The translations under genes were made by a program, and so were the position numbers. A model generated the notes under the pieces. The model was given only the letters and a program-made list of their open reading frames with translations. It did not search any database and was not told where the DNA came from. DNA of 64,000 bases from Paraburkholderia sp. BL23I1N1 (GTDB lineage Bacteria; Pseudomonadota; Gammaproteobacteria; Burkholderiales; Burkholderiaceae), in the NCBI RefSeq assembly GCF_003610295.1, contig NZ_RAPV01000001.1, positions 2,542,001 through 2,606,000 on the forward strand, written 5' to 3'. Numbering within the stretch: position 1 is the stretch's first letter; every line of letters starts with the position of its first letter. Shown piece by piece: positions 46,845 through 56,878 of the stretch.

Positions 46845-48317
46845 TCAGTTCTTTGAGGATTGCAGAGCGTCGAGCTGCGCCTGATAGGCACGGCCGAACG
46901 GTTCGCCGAAGCTGCGCTGGATGTCGTCGCCGGCATCGCGCGCCACGTGCTCCCAGATCTCGACGAACCGCTGCCACAACCGGGCGCGGCGATTGCCGAT
47001 GAGCGCGTCGAGACGGCCCGGCGGGTCGAGCGAACGTTCGATCGCTCCAGGGTCGATGCGCTCCATCGCATGAGCGAGCGTGGCGCGCATGCCCGCAACC
47101 ATCGCGAGTTCGTGCGCCTGGATATCGCGGAACGCCGCACGCATAGCGTCCTGCGGCGGCAGGTAGCCGTTGTCGCGCGCGCCGAGCATTTGCGCAAGCG
47201 CCCGGTCGGCGTCGGGGAAGAACTTGAGCGGGTTGTTGTCGCGCTCTTCGATCATCGTCATCGCCATGCGCGTCTCGCGCTTGATCATGGCGCGCGAGCG
47301 CAAGGCGGCCATGGTGCCTTGTGTCGCTTCGCGCAGCATCGCGCCCACGAGGTGCGCCAGATCCGCAGGCTCGACGTGGCTCACGGCGGCGGGCTCGATG
47401 CCGAGGCCTTCGATCAGGGCGTCGAGCAAGGAAGCGTGATCGGTGCGCGGGGTGGCGCGCTGCTCGGCGTCCTGCTTGCGGCGTTCGCGCGCTTCATGAA
47501 CCGGCGAGCGCGCCGGCCTCGACGCGACTTCTGCATTCGGCGAACGCAGGCCGGGCATCTCGGCGTCTCGCGAGAGCGGCTGCGGCTGCGGCTGCGGCAC
47601 CGCGGGTATCGCCGACACAGCGTGTTCCGGCGACACATGCTCGAAGCTCCGCGAAAACGGCACCGGTTTCTCCACCGCGCGCGCGCCGATATCGCGCAGC
47701 GGATCGCCGGGACTGAGCGCGTCGATCAGCGCCTCACCGGCGTTGCCGCGAAAGTGTCCGGGCTCGCGCAGGAGTGGCGTCGCGGCCAGCGGATCCGGCA
47801 GAAAAAGCGCATCCGCCCCGCCGGCGGGTACCGCATCGTGCGGCCCGTTCCAGTCGTCGGGAATCAGGGGTGTCGGCGGCGGCGCTTCGAATTCCGGCGT
47901 GCCTGGCTTGGCCTGCGAACTCGCCGACGACCACGCGTCGGGGTCAGCGCCGACGTCGGGCATCGACTGCGTCATGATGGTTTCGTCGACCACGAAGCGC
48001 CCATCCGCCTCCCCGCTCACCGACACGACGAGCGTGTACGCGCCGATCCCCACGCGATCGCCCTCCTTCAGAAGTGCCTCGTGCGTGCCGTCAAGCGCGC
48101 GATCGTTGAGCAGCGTCGGATTGCTGCCCGCATCGACGAGCACGTACGCGTTCTCACGTCGCTCGATGCGTGCCTGGATGCGGGAGATGCCGCGTTGCCC
48201 ATCGCTCAGCACCATCGTGCAATCCGGCGCGCGGCCGAGCGTGGCGCTCTCGCCCTCGATCTCGATCGCGCGCGGCGACGCGCCCTCGCCGCTTTGCACC
48301 GTCAATGTCAGAGTCAT
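46845..48317 (-). CDS. tagH: T6SS FHA-domain protein TagH/Fha
   Basis: This 490-aa protein has an N-terminal FHA domain (about 1-100, with LGRAPDCTMVLSDGQRGISR and NPTLLNDR), a long Pro/Ala-rich linker and a C-terminal ImpI/VasC domain (DNNPLKFFPDADRALAQML). FHA domains bind phosphothreonine, so this is the expected target reader of the Ser/Thr kinase encoded at 38.6 kb. GGAGA precedes the ATG. Confidence 0.9.
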   Translation of the reverse strand: MTLTLTVQSGEGASPRAIEIEGESATLGRAPDCTMVLSDGQRGISRIQARIERRENAYVLVDAGSNPTLLNDRALDGTHEALLKEGDRVGIGAYTLVVSVSGEADGRFVVDETIMTQSMPDVGADPDAWSSASSQAKPGTPEFEAPPPTPLIPDDWNGPHDAVPAGGADALFLPDPLAATPLLREPGHFRGNAGEALIDALSPGDPLRDIGARAVEKPVPFSRSFEHVSPEHAVSAIPAVPQPQPQPLSRDAEMPGLRSPNAEVASRPARSPVHEARERRKQDAEQRATPRTDHASLLDALIEGLGIEPAAVSHVEPADLAHLVGAMLREATQGTMAALRSRAMIKRETRMAMTMIEERDNNPLKFFPDADRALAQMLGARDNGYLPPQDAMRAAFRDIQAHELAMVAGMRATLAHAMERIDPGAIERSLDPPGRLDALIGNRRARLWQRFVEIWEHVARDAGDDIQRSFGEPFGRAYQAQLDALQSSKN

Positions 48318-48328
48318 CGCGTTCTCTC

Positions 48329-50305
48329 CTATTTGCGGACCTTATGCGTGCCGTCGTCAGCGTCGCGCGGCGGCGTGGGCGGCGGCGGCGGTACCGCGAG
48401 CGGCACGGGGGGAACGCCGGGGCCGAGCGGAATCGGAAAACTCGACATCTCGATCGTTTCCGGACCGATGAGGATGTATGACGCCCCGGCCCGCAGCACG
48501 ATGGTCGCGCTCGACTCGATCTCGACCGACACGCCCGCCTTGATCTGCACCGCCACGCCCGCGTCGAGCGAATAGGCTTCGCCGACGAACTGGTTGTGCG
48601 TGGTCATGGTCGCGGCCGACACGCCACCCAGCACGCTGGACTTGCTGCTGCCAAGCACCGTGTCGTTGCGCGTGCCGCGCGTCTCGCGGAATTCGTCGCC
48701 GCCGATGCTCAGATGCCGCTCGCCGGATACGTTCATCAGCGCGTCGTGCCGGACCCAGGTCTCGTGATCGCGTTCGGCGTGGAAGAACAACTTTTCGTCG
48801 CCCTTACGATCGTCGAAGCGCACCTCGTTGTAGCCATTGCCGCCCTTGGTGGACTGGCTCTTCAACGTCGATACCGCGCTCGCGGCGGGCAGCTCGTACG
48901 GCGGCATGTTCGTCGAGTTGTAAACCGCGCCCGTGATCACGGGCCGGTCCGGATCGCCCTCGATGAACTCGACCAGCACTTCCTGCCCGACGCGTGGCAG
49001 GAACATCGTGCCCCAGCGCCGGTTCGCCCAGCTTTGCACGACGCGCACCCAGCAGCGGTCGAGCCGGTTCCCATTGTCCGGCTGCGCGAGCTGCTCCCAG
49101 TGAAACTGCACCTTCACCCGGCCGTACTGATCCGTGAGAATCTCTTCGCCTGGCGGGCCGATCACGACGGCCGTCTGCGGTCCCGCCACACGCCGCACCG
49201 GCGTGGTCCTCGGCGAGCGGAAGGTGTTGTCGCTGCGAATCGCGCGGAAGCTGCAATCGAAGATCGGCTGTGTGGAATCGCTCGTCGACACATAAGCGTC
49301 CGAAACGATCTCCGCGCAATTTTCGATCACGAGGTACTGCCGGTTCTGCGCGCTGCCCGGATGATCCCGCAACCGGAACAGTCCGCCCGGCGCAATGCCG
49401 CGCGACGTGGAGCGCCCTTCGATCGCATCGTTCTGCGTTTCGTGAATCTCGGCGTTGACGCGTGCAAGCCGTTCTCCATCGCCCGCCTTGACGTGCCCCG
49501 TCAGGTGCTCCTGCATCAGATAGCGCGGCGGATCGAAGGGCGCACTGCGCGTCGCGCGCGCGACCATTCCTTCGCTGTTGCTGACCGAGGCTTTCTCGAA
49601 GTCGTAGTCGTTCACCTCGTAGCGGCCGGTCTGGAGCGTCGCACCCGACATCCAGCGGTACACGCATTCTTCATCCTGCTCGGGCGTATCCCAGGCCTGA
49701 AACGGAATCGACTCGTAGTGTGCGATCGGCCGATGCTCGGCGCTCGAATCCGCCAGCACGAGTGTGTGCTTGCCGCCCGCATGCTCGAAGAAATAGTGGA
49801 TGCCTTCACGCTCCAGCAGCCGGCTGACAAAATCGAAATCGGTCTCGCGGTACTGCACGCAATGTTCGAGCGCGGGATAGCTCGCCGTGCAGGCATTGCG
49901 AAAGTCGATATCGAACGACTCCAGCACCTGCGTGACAATCTGCGGGACCGTGCGCTGATAGAAGAACCGCCGGTGCGACGCCTGCGTGAGCAGCCACAGC
50001 CGCGGGTGCATGACAGCGTCATAACGCGCCATGCGGTTGTGGGTGGTGTCGCCCGGAGCGATCAGACGCAGCGTCGTCACGATGCCGTTGAACTGGCGTT
50101 GACCGCCGGCGGGATAGTCGAGCGTGACGGACAGGTTCTCCCCCAGCACCGCGCCGGGGTCGATATCGTTGCGCGTGCTCAGGAACGCGAGCTCGAAGCG
50201 GCTCAGGCGGCCCAGGACCTCGCTCGCGGACATCCGCAGAAAGACCGCCTCGTCGCCGAGCGGCGCGCACTGCATGCGTACGTGGCGCGTGCTAGTCGAA
50301 GGCAT
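48329..50305 (-). CDS. vgrG: T6SS spike protein VgrG (TssI)
   Basis: This 658-aa protein has the gp27-like N-terminal half, the gp5 OB-fold region (EEILTDQYGRVKVQFHWE, then RVGQEVLVEFIEGDPDRPV) and the C-terminal beta-helix with a short Pro-rich tail (VPPPPPTPPRDADDG). No effector domain is attached. The ATG at 50305 lies inside the end of clpV with AGGAG 7 nt upstream. Neither an adaptor, an effector nor a PAAR gene follows it, which is unusual for a vgrG locus. Confidence 0.95.
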   Translation of the reverse strand: MPSTSTRHVRMQCAPLGDEAVFLRMSASEVLGRLSRFELAFLSTRNDIDPGAVLGENLSVTLDYPAGGQRQFNGIVTTLRLIAPGDTTHNRMARYDAVMHPRLWLLTQASHRRFFYQRTVPQIVTQVLESFDIDFRNACTASYPALEHCVQYRETDFDFVSRLLEREGIHYFFEHAGGKHTLVLADSSAEHRPIAHYESIPFQAWDTPEQDEECVYRWMSGATLQTGRYEVNDYDFEKASVSNSEGMVARATRSAPFDPPRYLMQEHLTGHVKAGDGERLARVNAEIHETQNDAIEGRSTSRGIAPGGLFRLRDHPGSAQNRQYLVIENCAEIVSDAYVSTSDSTQPIFDCSFRAIRSDNTFRSPRTTPVRRVAGPQTAVVIGPPGEEILTDQYGRVKVQFHWEQLAQPDNGNRLDRCWVRVVQSWANRRWGTMFLPRVGQEVLVEFIEGDPDRPVITGAVYNSTNMPPYELPAASAVSTLKSQSTKGGNGYNEVRFDDRKGDEKLFFHAERDHETWVRHDALMNVSGERHLSIGGDEFRETRGTRNDTVLGSSKSSVLGGVSAATMTTHNQFVGEAYSLDAGVAVQIKAGVSVEIESSATIVLRAGASYILIGPETIEMSSFPIPLGPGVPPVPLAVPPPPPTPPRDADDGTHKVRK

Positions 50306-52898
50306 AGGTGAACTCCTCTTCTTCGACGCCAACGTGCACGCGCGCGAGCGTTCTGCCGTCGATTACGCGCGACAGATACTCCGTGCTGATGCGCGGCAAC
50401 ACGCTGTTGGTGAGAATCGCGTCGATCATGCGACCACCGCTTTCGAGGCGCGTGCAGCGCTGCGCAATCTGTGCGACGACGGCCTCGTCGTAGGTGAACG
50501 GCACCTGATGCGTGCGCGTCACGCGTTCGGCCACGCGCCCGAGCTGCAGGCGGATGATCGCGCGCAGCATGTTGTCGGAGAGCGGGTAATACGGGATCGT
50601 CACCATGCGCCCGAGCAAGGCGGGCGGGAACGTGTGCAGCAATTGCGTGTGCAGTTCCTGTTCGATGGCGTCCAGCGGCGGCAAGGCGAGCGGATCGCGG
50701 CACAGTTCGGCAATGCAGTCGGTGCCCGCGTTCGTCGTCAACAGGATCAGCGTGTTGCGAAAGTCGATGGAGCGGCCTTCGCTGTCTTCCATCCGGCCTT
50801 TGTCGAAGACCTGAAAGAACAGTTCGTGCACATCGGGATGGGCCTTCTCGACTTCATCGAGCAGCACGACGCTATGCGGGCGGCGGCGCACGGCTTCGGT
50901 CAGCACGCCGCCTTCGCCGAAACCAACGTAACCGGGCGGCGCGCCCTTCAACAGCGAAACCGTGTGCGCCTCCTGATACTCGCTCATGTTGATCGTGATC
51001 AGGTTCTGCTCGCCGCCATACAACACATCGGCCAGCGCCAGCGCGGTCTCGGTCTTGCCGACACCGGACGTGCCGGCGAGCAGGAATACGCCCACGGGCT
51101 TGTCCGGGTTGTCCAAGCCCGCGCGCGAAGTCTGCACTCGCCGGGCGATCATCTGCGTCGCGTGTTGCTGGCCGATGATCCGGCCGTCGAGCAGTTCGTT
51201 CAGCCGTAACACGTTGCCGATTTCGTTCTTCAGCATGTTCAGCACGGGCACGCCCGTCCAGTCTTGAACGACCGCCGCCACCGCGTGACGATCGACGCCC
51301 GGCAGAATCAGCGGCGCGGCGCCTTGATGCTCCGCGAGGCGCCTTTGCTGCTCGCGCAGCGTGGCGAGATCGGCATCGGGCGCGCCATCGCGCAACTGGG
51401 CGCGGCGCGCGAGGATATCCTTCACCATCTCGAGTTCGACATGCCAGCGCGCCTCGAGCGCGGCCAGCCGCTCGGTTTCGTGCTGCAACGCGGCCGATGC
51501 GGTCTCGTAACGCGCAGTCGTATCGATGCCGATTGCACCCTCGCGCGCGATCACGTCGAGTTCCGTCTGCAGCGCCTCGATGCGCTTCTGGGCGTCGTCC
51601 ACCTCCGGCGGCGTGGCGTGCTGGCTGACCGCGACGCGCGCGCATGCAGTATCGAGCAGGCTCACGGACTTGTCGGGCAATTGCCGCGCGGGAAGATACC
51701 GATGCGAAAGCCGCACGGCCGCCTCGACGGCCTCGTCGAGAATCTGCACGCCGTGATGCGCCTCCAGCGCGAGCGCGATGCCGCGCATCATCGTGACCGC
51801 GCGCGCCTCGTCGGGCTCGCGAACCTGCACGACCTGAAAGCGCCGCGTGAGCGCCGGGTCCTTTTCGATGTGCCGCCGATACTCCGACCACGTCGTCGCC
51901 GCGATTGTCCGCACGCTGCCGCGCGCGAGCGCCGGCTTCAGCAGGTTCGCAGCGTCGCCCGTGCCCGCCGCGCCGCCCGCGCCAATCAACGTGTGAGCTT
52001 CGTCGATGAAGAGGATCACCGCGCGCTCTGCCGACTGCACTTCTTCCAGCACCTGGCGCAAGCGCGCTTCGAACTCGCCCTTCACGCCCGCACCGGCCTG
52101 GAGCAGCGCGACATCGAGCGTACGCAGCGTCACGTCGCGCAGCGCTGGCGGCACGTCACCCGCCACGATCCGATGTGCGAGACCCTCCACCACGGCCGTC
52201 TTGCCCACGCCAGCCTCGCCCGTCAGAAGCGGATTGTTCTGCCGGCGGCGCATGAGAATATCGATCACCTGACGAATCTCGTCGTCGCGGCCGACGATCG
52301 GATCGAGCTTGCCTGTGCGCGCTTCTTCCGTCAGATCGATCGTGTAACGCTGCAAGGCGTCCCGCGTGCCGGATGGCGTGTTTAGCGGTTGTGAGCGCGT
52401 CACGACAGGCTCAAGCGCCGCTTCCGGCGAACCGTCGAGCACGCTTGCGAAATCGTCAGCGAATTCGTCGAGCTTCACACGATCGAATTCGCGCGAGATG
52501 CCGCGCAGCGCGTTACGCAATGCGGGTGTCTGGAGCGCCCCGATCAGCACGTGCGCGCTGCGGACCTTCTGTGCGTCGAAGAGCAGCGAGCCATTCACCC
52601 ACCCGCGTTCGACGGCTTCCTCAAGTTGCGACGAGATATCCGTGATCGACGTCGAGCCGCGCGGCAGACGATCGAGCGCATCGGTCAAGTCACGCGCGAG
52701 CGCCGCGATCTCGATGCCGAAATGCCGGATCACGCGATGCAGATCCGAATCCGGCAACTGCAGCAATTGATGCAGCCAGTGCACGAACTCCACATACGGA
52801 TTGCCACGCAGCCGGCAGAAGGTGGTCGCGCTTTCCATCGCGCGAAAGCTAAGCGTGTCGAGTTTGCCGAACATGACGGCGCGGCTGATCTCTGCCAT
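50292..52898 (-). CDS. clpV: T6SS sheath-recycling ATPase ClpV (TssH)
   Basis: This 868-aa AAA+ protein has a Clp_N domain and two nucleotide-binding modules: first GEAGVGKT with FIDEAHTL, second GTSGVGKTETAL with VVLLDEVEKAHPDV. It unfolds contracted TssB/TssC sheaths. The stop overlaps the vgrG start. It follows tssG with only 4 nt between. Confidence 0.96.
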   Translation of the reverse strand: MAEISRAVMFGKLDTLSFRAMESATTFCRLRGNPYVEFVHWLHQLLQLPDSDLHRVIRHFGIEIAALARDLTDALDRLPRGSTSITDISSQLEEAVERGWVNGSLLFDAQKVRSAHVLIGALQTPALRNALRGISREFDRVKLDEFADDFASVLDGSPEAALEPVVTRSQPLNTPSGTRDALQRYTIDLTEEARTGKLDPIVGRDDEIRQVIDILMRRRQNNPLLTGEAGVGKTAVVEGLAHRIVAGDVPPALRDVTLRTLDVALLQAGAGVKGEFEARLRQVLEEVQSAERAVILFIDEAHTLIGAGGAAGTGDAANLLKPALARGSVRTIAATTWSEYRRHIEKDPALTRRFQVVQVREPDEARAVTMMRGIALALEAHHGVQILDEAVEAAVRLSHRYLPARQLPDKSVSLLDTACARVAVSQHATPPEVDDAQKRIEALQTELDVIAREGAIGIDTTARYETASAALQHETERLAALEARWHVELEMVKDILARRAQLRDGAPDADLATLREQQRRLAEHQGAAPLILPGVDRHAVAAVVQDWTGVPVLNMLKNEIGNVLRLNELLDGRIIGQQHATQMIARRVQTSRAGLDNPDKPVGVFLLAGTSGVGKTETALALADVLYGGEQNLITINMSEYQEAHTVSLLKGAPPGYVGFGEGGVLTEAVRRRPHSVVLLDEVEKAHPDVHELFFQVFDKGRMEDSEGRSIDFRNTLILLTTNAGTDCIAELCRDPLALPPLDAIEQELHTQLLHTFPPALLGRMVTIPYYPLSDNMLRAIIRLQLGRVAERVTRTHQVPFTYDEAVVAQIAQRCTRLESGGRMIDAILTNSVLPRISTEYLSRVIDGRTLARVHVGVEEEEFTYAFD

Positions 52899-52902
52899 TT
52901 CC

Positions 52903-53931
52903 TTAGTCCTTTGCGCGATGTGAGACGGGTGGTGAGGCGGGTGGTTTGAGCATCAGTTGCTTCGCGTCAGAGGTCGCCGCGCGAGCATGCAACCAGGTCG
53001 TGTAGCCGAGCCGCTGACGGCGGCCGAGCGCGAGACGCGGCACTTCGGCCTGTCGCAACTGGAGATTGACGTCCCAGCCGAGCGGATCGCGCACGTAGAG
53101 ACGCACCCAATCGGTGAGGCGCGCGAGACTCGCACCGCCTGGCAAGAAGCGCTGATAGTCGCGCAGGGAGAGCGGCCCGAGCAACACGCGGAACCTATGC
53201 TGCCGGTCGAAGACGCGCGCGCCGAGCATCGTGCCGACACCCAGTCGCGCGCTTTCGTCGCGCGTGCCCAGACAGCTCATCGAACCCGCGGGCAAATTCA
53301 TCCATTGGCCGACGTTTTCGAGCACGTCGACCGGCATCCCGAAGAAGCGCGACAGGACGAGCCGCAAACCCGCGGCGTGACGCGTCCCGCCGGCGAGCAG
53401 TCCCGCGAAATGCAGCTTGGCGAAATCGGGCACGGTGTCGCGGTTGCGCAGCGCTGGCTCGCCGAGACCGAAGGTCGTGCCGACATAGGCGGAAAACCGG
53501 TCGCCGTTGTCGCGATCGAGGCTCACCACCGGTTGCGCTACCGCCCAAGCACGATAGAACAGCGACGCCATCCGATGATGAAAGACGTCGAGAAAGCGCG
53601 CGAAGGTAGGATCGCCGGCGTTGTGCGCGCGGTCGCGAACGTATTCGGTCAGGTGCGTGGGCATCGGGCCGTTTGGTCCGAGCAGGCCCAGGAAATTGAC
53701 GACGAGCTTCGGTGCGCTCTCGCCCGTGGTCGCGAAATGGCGCAGCGTGGTCGGGAAGAAGATCAGTTCGGGCTCCTGCCCGAAGCGCACGGCGTCTTCG
53801 CGCGGACGCAGCGACGAACCCACGCGCGGCAAGCCAGGATGCGCGCATTCGACGAGACGTACCGCCTGAAAGAAGTCGAACCGGTTCGCATCGGAAGAGA
53901 AACGGTCGAGCAAGGTCAGAGCGTTCGGCAT
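52903..53931 (-). CDS. tssG: T6SS baseplate subunit TssG
   Basis: This 342-aa protein begins with the TssG pattern RFDFFQAVRLVE and then FLGLLGPNGPMPTHLTEYVRDR. TssG forms the baseplate wedge with TssF and TssE. Its start overlaps tssF by 16 nt, which implies translational coupling. Confidence 0.95.
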   Translation of the reverse strand: MPNALTLLDRFSSDANRFDFFQAVRLVECAHPGLPRVGSSLRPREDAVRFGQEPELIFFPTTLRHFATTGESAPKLVVNFLGLLGPNGPMPTHLTEYVRDRAHNAGDPTFARFLDVFHHRMASLFYRAWAVAQPVVSLDRDNGDRFSAYVGTTFGLGEPALRNRDTVPDFAKLHFAGLLAGGTRHAAGLRLVLSRFFGMPVDVLENVGQWMNLPAGSMSCLGTRDESARLGVGTMLGARVFDRQHRFRVLLGPLSLRDYQRFLPGGASLARLTDWVRLYVRDPLGWDVNLQLRQAEVPRLALGRRQRLGYTTWLHARAATSDAKQLMLKPPASPPVSHRAKD

Positions 53932-55769
53932 TGCCCGCTCCCTGGCGCCCAGCGCATGAGTTCACCGCGCGTCGCACTGGACACGATCGTTTCGGTGAAT
54001 GAATTCATCGACACGTACTGCGTGAAAAAGCGCGCAAGCACCGCACCGAACAGGAATGCGCCCGCACCATCAAAGCCGTTCTCGTCGAGCAGCACCTCGA
54101 TCGCGAGGCCGCGGCCGAATACGATCGGTCCGCGCGAGGGCAAGCGCCGCGTGACCGGCACCGAACGGATGGAGCGCAAACTGTCGATCTGCCGCGCCGC
54201 CACGCTGTCGCCAGTGGGCGCGTACAGCCCGAGAAGATCGCGCATGGCGCGCGCGCCGCTACCGTTGGCATCGTCCACGAGCGACGCATAGTTAAGCGAC
54301 AGATGGCTCAACAGACGCCACGCGACCGGTCCTTCCGCATACGACGCCAGCGGACGGCTGGGACCACCGATGCATCGCACGCTCGACACGGGTGCCTCGA
54401 GTTCGAGCGTGAAGTCCGTCTCGCCCTGCCCGCGCGGCATGGTCAGCGTCAGGTCGCGATTGGTGCACAGCACGCTCAGTCCCAGCTGATGCAGGTCGGC
54501 CGGATAGGGCGCATGGTGTGTATCAACCAGGGCGAGAAAAGCTTCGCTGCCGGTGTACGACGAGCGTGCGCTACGTTCGTCCTGCTGCGCGGGAAGCAGC
54601 CGCTTTTCACGCCGTACTTGATAGAAGACACGACCGGGCTCGTTGCCCCCCAAATCCCGCACACGATAGAACGGCTGAAACTCGATCTGCCCGCCACCGC
54701 CAGACCGATAGCCGGTGACGCTTTCGACCCGGTACACCTCGAAGTCCCGAGGGCGCGTGCGATCCACGACGACGTGGTGCTCGAACTGCTCACCCGTGAC
54801 CGGAATGCGATCGGTGCGGCGCGCGAACAGGTTGATCGCCGGCGTGCAATGCAGCGCGAAATTGGCCTCGTCGACGAGCTGTTCGAGCGCCGGGTCGATC
54901 TTCGACAGCAGCACGATCACCTCGATTTCATCGCGCTCGCAGCGCTGGAAATGCATGCGCAACCCGTCGATACCGATGAACATGAAGCGCTGCGCGAACG
55001 CAAAATACTCCTGCAGCAAGCGATAGCCGGGAAACGACTGCCCGCTCACGGGCAACAAGGCTTCGTCGTCGGCGAATCCAAGGGGGCGCAGGGCCGAAGG
55101 CGGCAATACCGCATCGGGCAGCGCCACGCCGAGCGTCGAGCCCAGCAGCAATTCATACAGCCGCGCGGCCAGACCCTCGCCGCCGCGCAGATGGATCGGC
55201 AGATGATCGAGCGCAACGTCCCTGATTTTCAGCTTGTTCAGCGCGCGCAGCTTGAGCCGCAGACTAGCCTTCACGCCCTGCGGCAACCTTGCATCGACAC
55301 CGGGCAGCACACCGCTGTGCGTAAAGAGACGCGCCTCGACGAGCTCGATCGGAGACAGCGTGAGCGCATGCGCGGTGCGGAATTCGCAACGCGTAGAGCG
55401 CTCGCCGTCGAGTCTGCCGAACAGCGCCGTGCCGCGCGGAATCATCACACCGTCCGCGAGCGCCGGATGCGTCATGTCGGGCCGCATTTCGACGATGGTC
55501 ATCGCCGGCGTGGGCGCGAGGTAGTGCGGATAGACCAGCTCGGCCAGATGCTCCGTGAATCGCGGGAACTCGCCGGCGATCTTCATCTGCACGCGCGCGG
55601 CGAGAAAGCCGAAGCCTTCCAGCAAGCGCTCCACGTAGGGATCGGCGCACTCGAAGCCTTCCAGCCCGAGCCGGCTCGCGATCTTCGGAAACGCCTTCGC
55701 GAACTCGCCGCCCATCTCGCGGACATGCTGAAGCTCTTCGCTGTAGTACTGAATCAGGTCCGGATTCAT
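53916..55769 (-). CDS. tssF: T6SS baseplate subunit TssF
   Basis: This 617-aa protein begins MNPDLIQYYSEELQHVREMG and continues FAKAFPKIASRLGL, the typical TssF opening that fixes the start at 55769. It is the core wedge subunit. Length and order are normal. Confidence 0.95.
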   Translation of the reverse strand: MNPDLIQYYSEELQHVREMGGEFAKAFPKIASRLGLEGFECADPYVERLLEGFGFLAARVQMKIAGEFPRFTEHLAELVYPHYLAPTPAMTIVEMRPDMTHPALADGVMIPRGTALFGRLDGERSTRCEFRTAHALTLSPIELVEARLFTHSGVLPGVDARLPQGVKASLRLKLRALNKLKIRDVALDHLPIHLRGGEGLAARLYELLLGSTLGVALPDAVLPPSALRPLGFADDEALLPVSGQSFPGYRLLQEYFAFAQRFMFIGIDGLRMHFQRCERDEIEVIVLLSKIDPALEQLVDEANFALHCTPAINLFARRTDRIPVTGEQFEHHVVVDRTRPRDFEVYRVESVTGYRSGGGGQIEFQPFYRVRDLGGNEPGRVFYQVRREKRLLPAQQDERSARSSYTGSEAFLALVDTHHAPYPADLHQLGLSVLCTNRDLTLTMPRGQGETDFTLELEAPVSSVRCIGGPSRPLASYAEGPVAWRLLSHLSLNYASLVDDANGSGARAMRDLLGLYAPTGDSVAARQIDSLRSIRSVPVTRRLPSRGPIVFGRGLAIEVLLDENGFDGAGAFLFGAVLARFFTQYVSMNSFTETIVSSATRGELMRWAPGSGQCRTL

Positions 55770-55818
55770 AGCGTGGAATGTCCTGGTATCGCTTCGAGGC
55801 AACGGCGCGCCGGCCGGG

Positions 55819-56334
55819 TCACGCGTGCGACCATTCCGAGACGTCGACCTTGCCCGCTTCGAGGTCGAGTTCCGTGCGCAAATAGAGGCGCTCCGGCACG
55901 GGATGCGCATGAAGATCGCCTTCCACGATGAACGCAATCGCGTTGTGCTGGCCGCTCATTTCGTCAGCCCCGCCCGGGCGGACCGCGCGAACGCGCAGCG
56001 TGCCTGGCAGAATGCGTGGCTCGAACGCGCGGATCGAGTCAACCATCAGGCTCTCGATCCACCCGACATCGAGATTCGATGCACTCTTGCCCGCGAGGTC
56101 GGAAAAGCCGAAATTCAGCACCGACTCCGCGACGCCCGGATAGCGCGTGATGTCCTGCGACGACGCGATTCCCTGCGCATTGAGCAGCCAGCCGAGATCG
56201 CGCATGACGCTGCGGCGCAGCGAGCGCGCCGAACTCGACCGGTGCTCGCGCACTTCGCGCGCGACATCGGGCTCGTGGTCGGTCAGCCTGTCCAGCAGCG
56301 AAGGCTGTACACGTTCGGCGTTTTTCAGTCGCAT
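55819..56334 (-). CDS. tssE: T6SS baseplate subunit TssE (gp25-like)
   Basis: This 171-aa protein has the GpW/gp25 fold (PSLLDRLTDHEP, then SVMRDLGWLLNAQG, then YPGVAESVLNFGF). It starts sheath polymerisation. The start is set at 56334, 7 nt after the hcp stop, and upstream extension is rejected. Confidence 0.93.
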   Translation of the reverse strand: MRLKNAERVQPSLLDRLTDHEPDVAREVREHRSSSARSLRRSVMRDLGWLLNAQGIASSQDITRYPGVAESVLNFGFSDLAGKSASNLDVGWIESLMVDSIRAFEPRILPGTLRVRAVRPGGADEMSGQHNAIAFIVEGDLHAHPVPERLYLRTELDLEAGKVDVSEWSHA

Positions 56335-56341
56335 GGTCCGC

Positions 56342-56833
56342 TTACGCCGTCGCGTTCGCCGGGATGTTCCACTTGCTCTCGACGACACCGCCGAGCGCCG
56401 AGCCCGAGGTCGGGTCCTGCTGCTGATACGTTACGTGGAACTTCTCGAAGTTGAGCGTCACGGTTTCCGTGAAACGGTCCTCGCCATCCGAGCCGCCGGT
56501 CGAATAGTTCGTCACGAGAACCTTGTCCATTTCAATCGTGTAGTACTCGAGCGGCTTCGTGCCACCGGCCTTGCGTACGGTGAGCTTGCCGGTCGGGAAA
56601 TGCTTGCCGTTCGAACAGGACGTGATGATCGACGGCGTGGCCCGGTCGGTGTACTTGGTGATCGACAGATCGTGGACCGCTACCTTGCCGCCTCCACCGC
56701 CCGTGCCAAGATGCATCGTGCCCGACTGGGAAAGACCCCAGCTCCACGAGAGCACATCGATTTGGTCCTTGTGCGTGGTATCGAGCGATTCGCCCTTGAC
56801 GGTGCCCAGATCCAGAAAAATATCGACTGCCAT
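56342..56833 (-). CDS. hcp: T6SS tube protein Hcp (TssD)
   Basis: This 163-aa protein begins MAVDIFLDLGTVKGES, followed by QIDVLSWSWG and DLSITKYTDRATPSI, all typical of Hcp. Hexamers stack into the inner tube and can carry effectors. It lies 45 nt downstream of tssC. Confidence 0.96.
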   Translation of the reverse strand: MAVDIFLDLGTVKGESLDTTHKDQIDVLSWSWGLSQSGTMHLGTGGGGGKVAVHDLSITKYTDRATPSIITSCSNGKHFPTGKLTVRKAGGTKPLEYYTIEMDKVLVTNYSTGGSDGEDRFTETVTLNFEKFHVTYQQQDPTSGSALGGVVESKWNIPANATA

Positions 56834-56878
56834 GATGGTTCCCTATGTAGATGACTGCAGTGGAAGAAATCGTGTAGA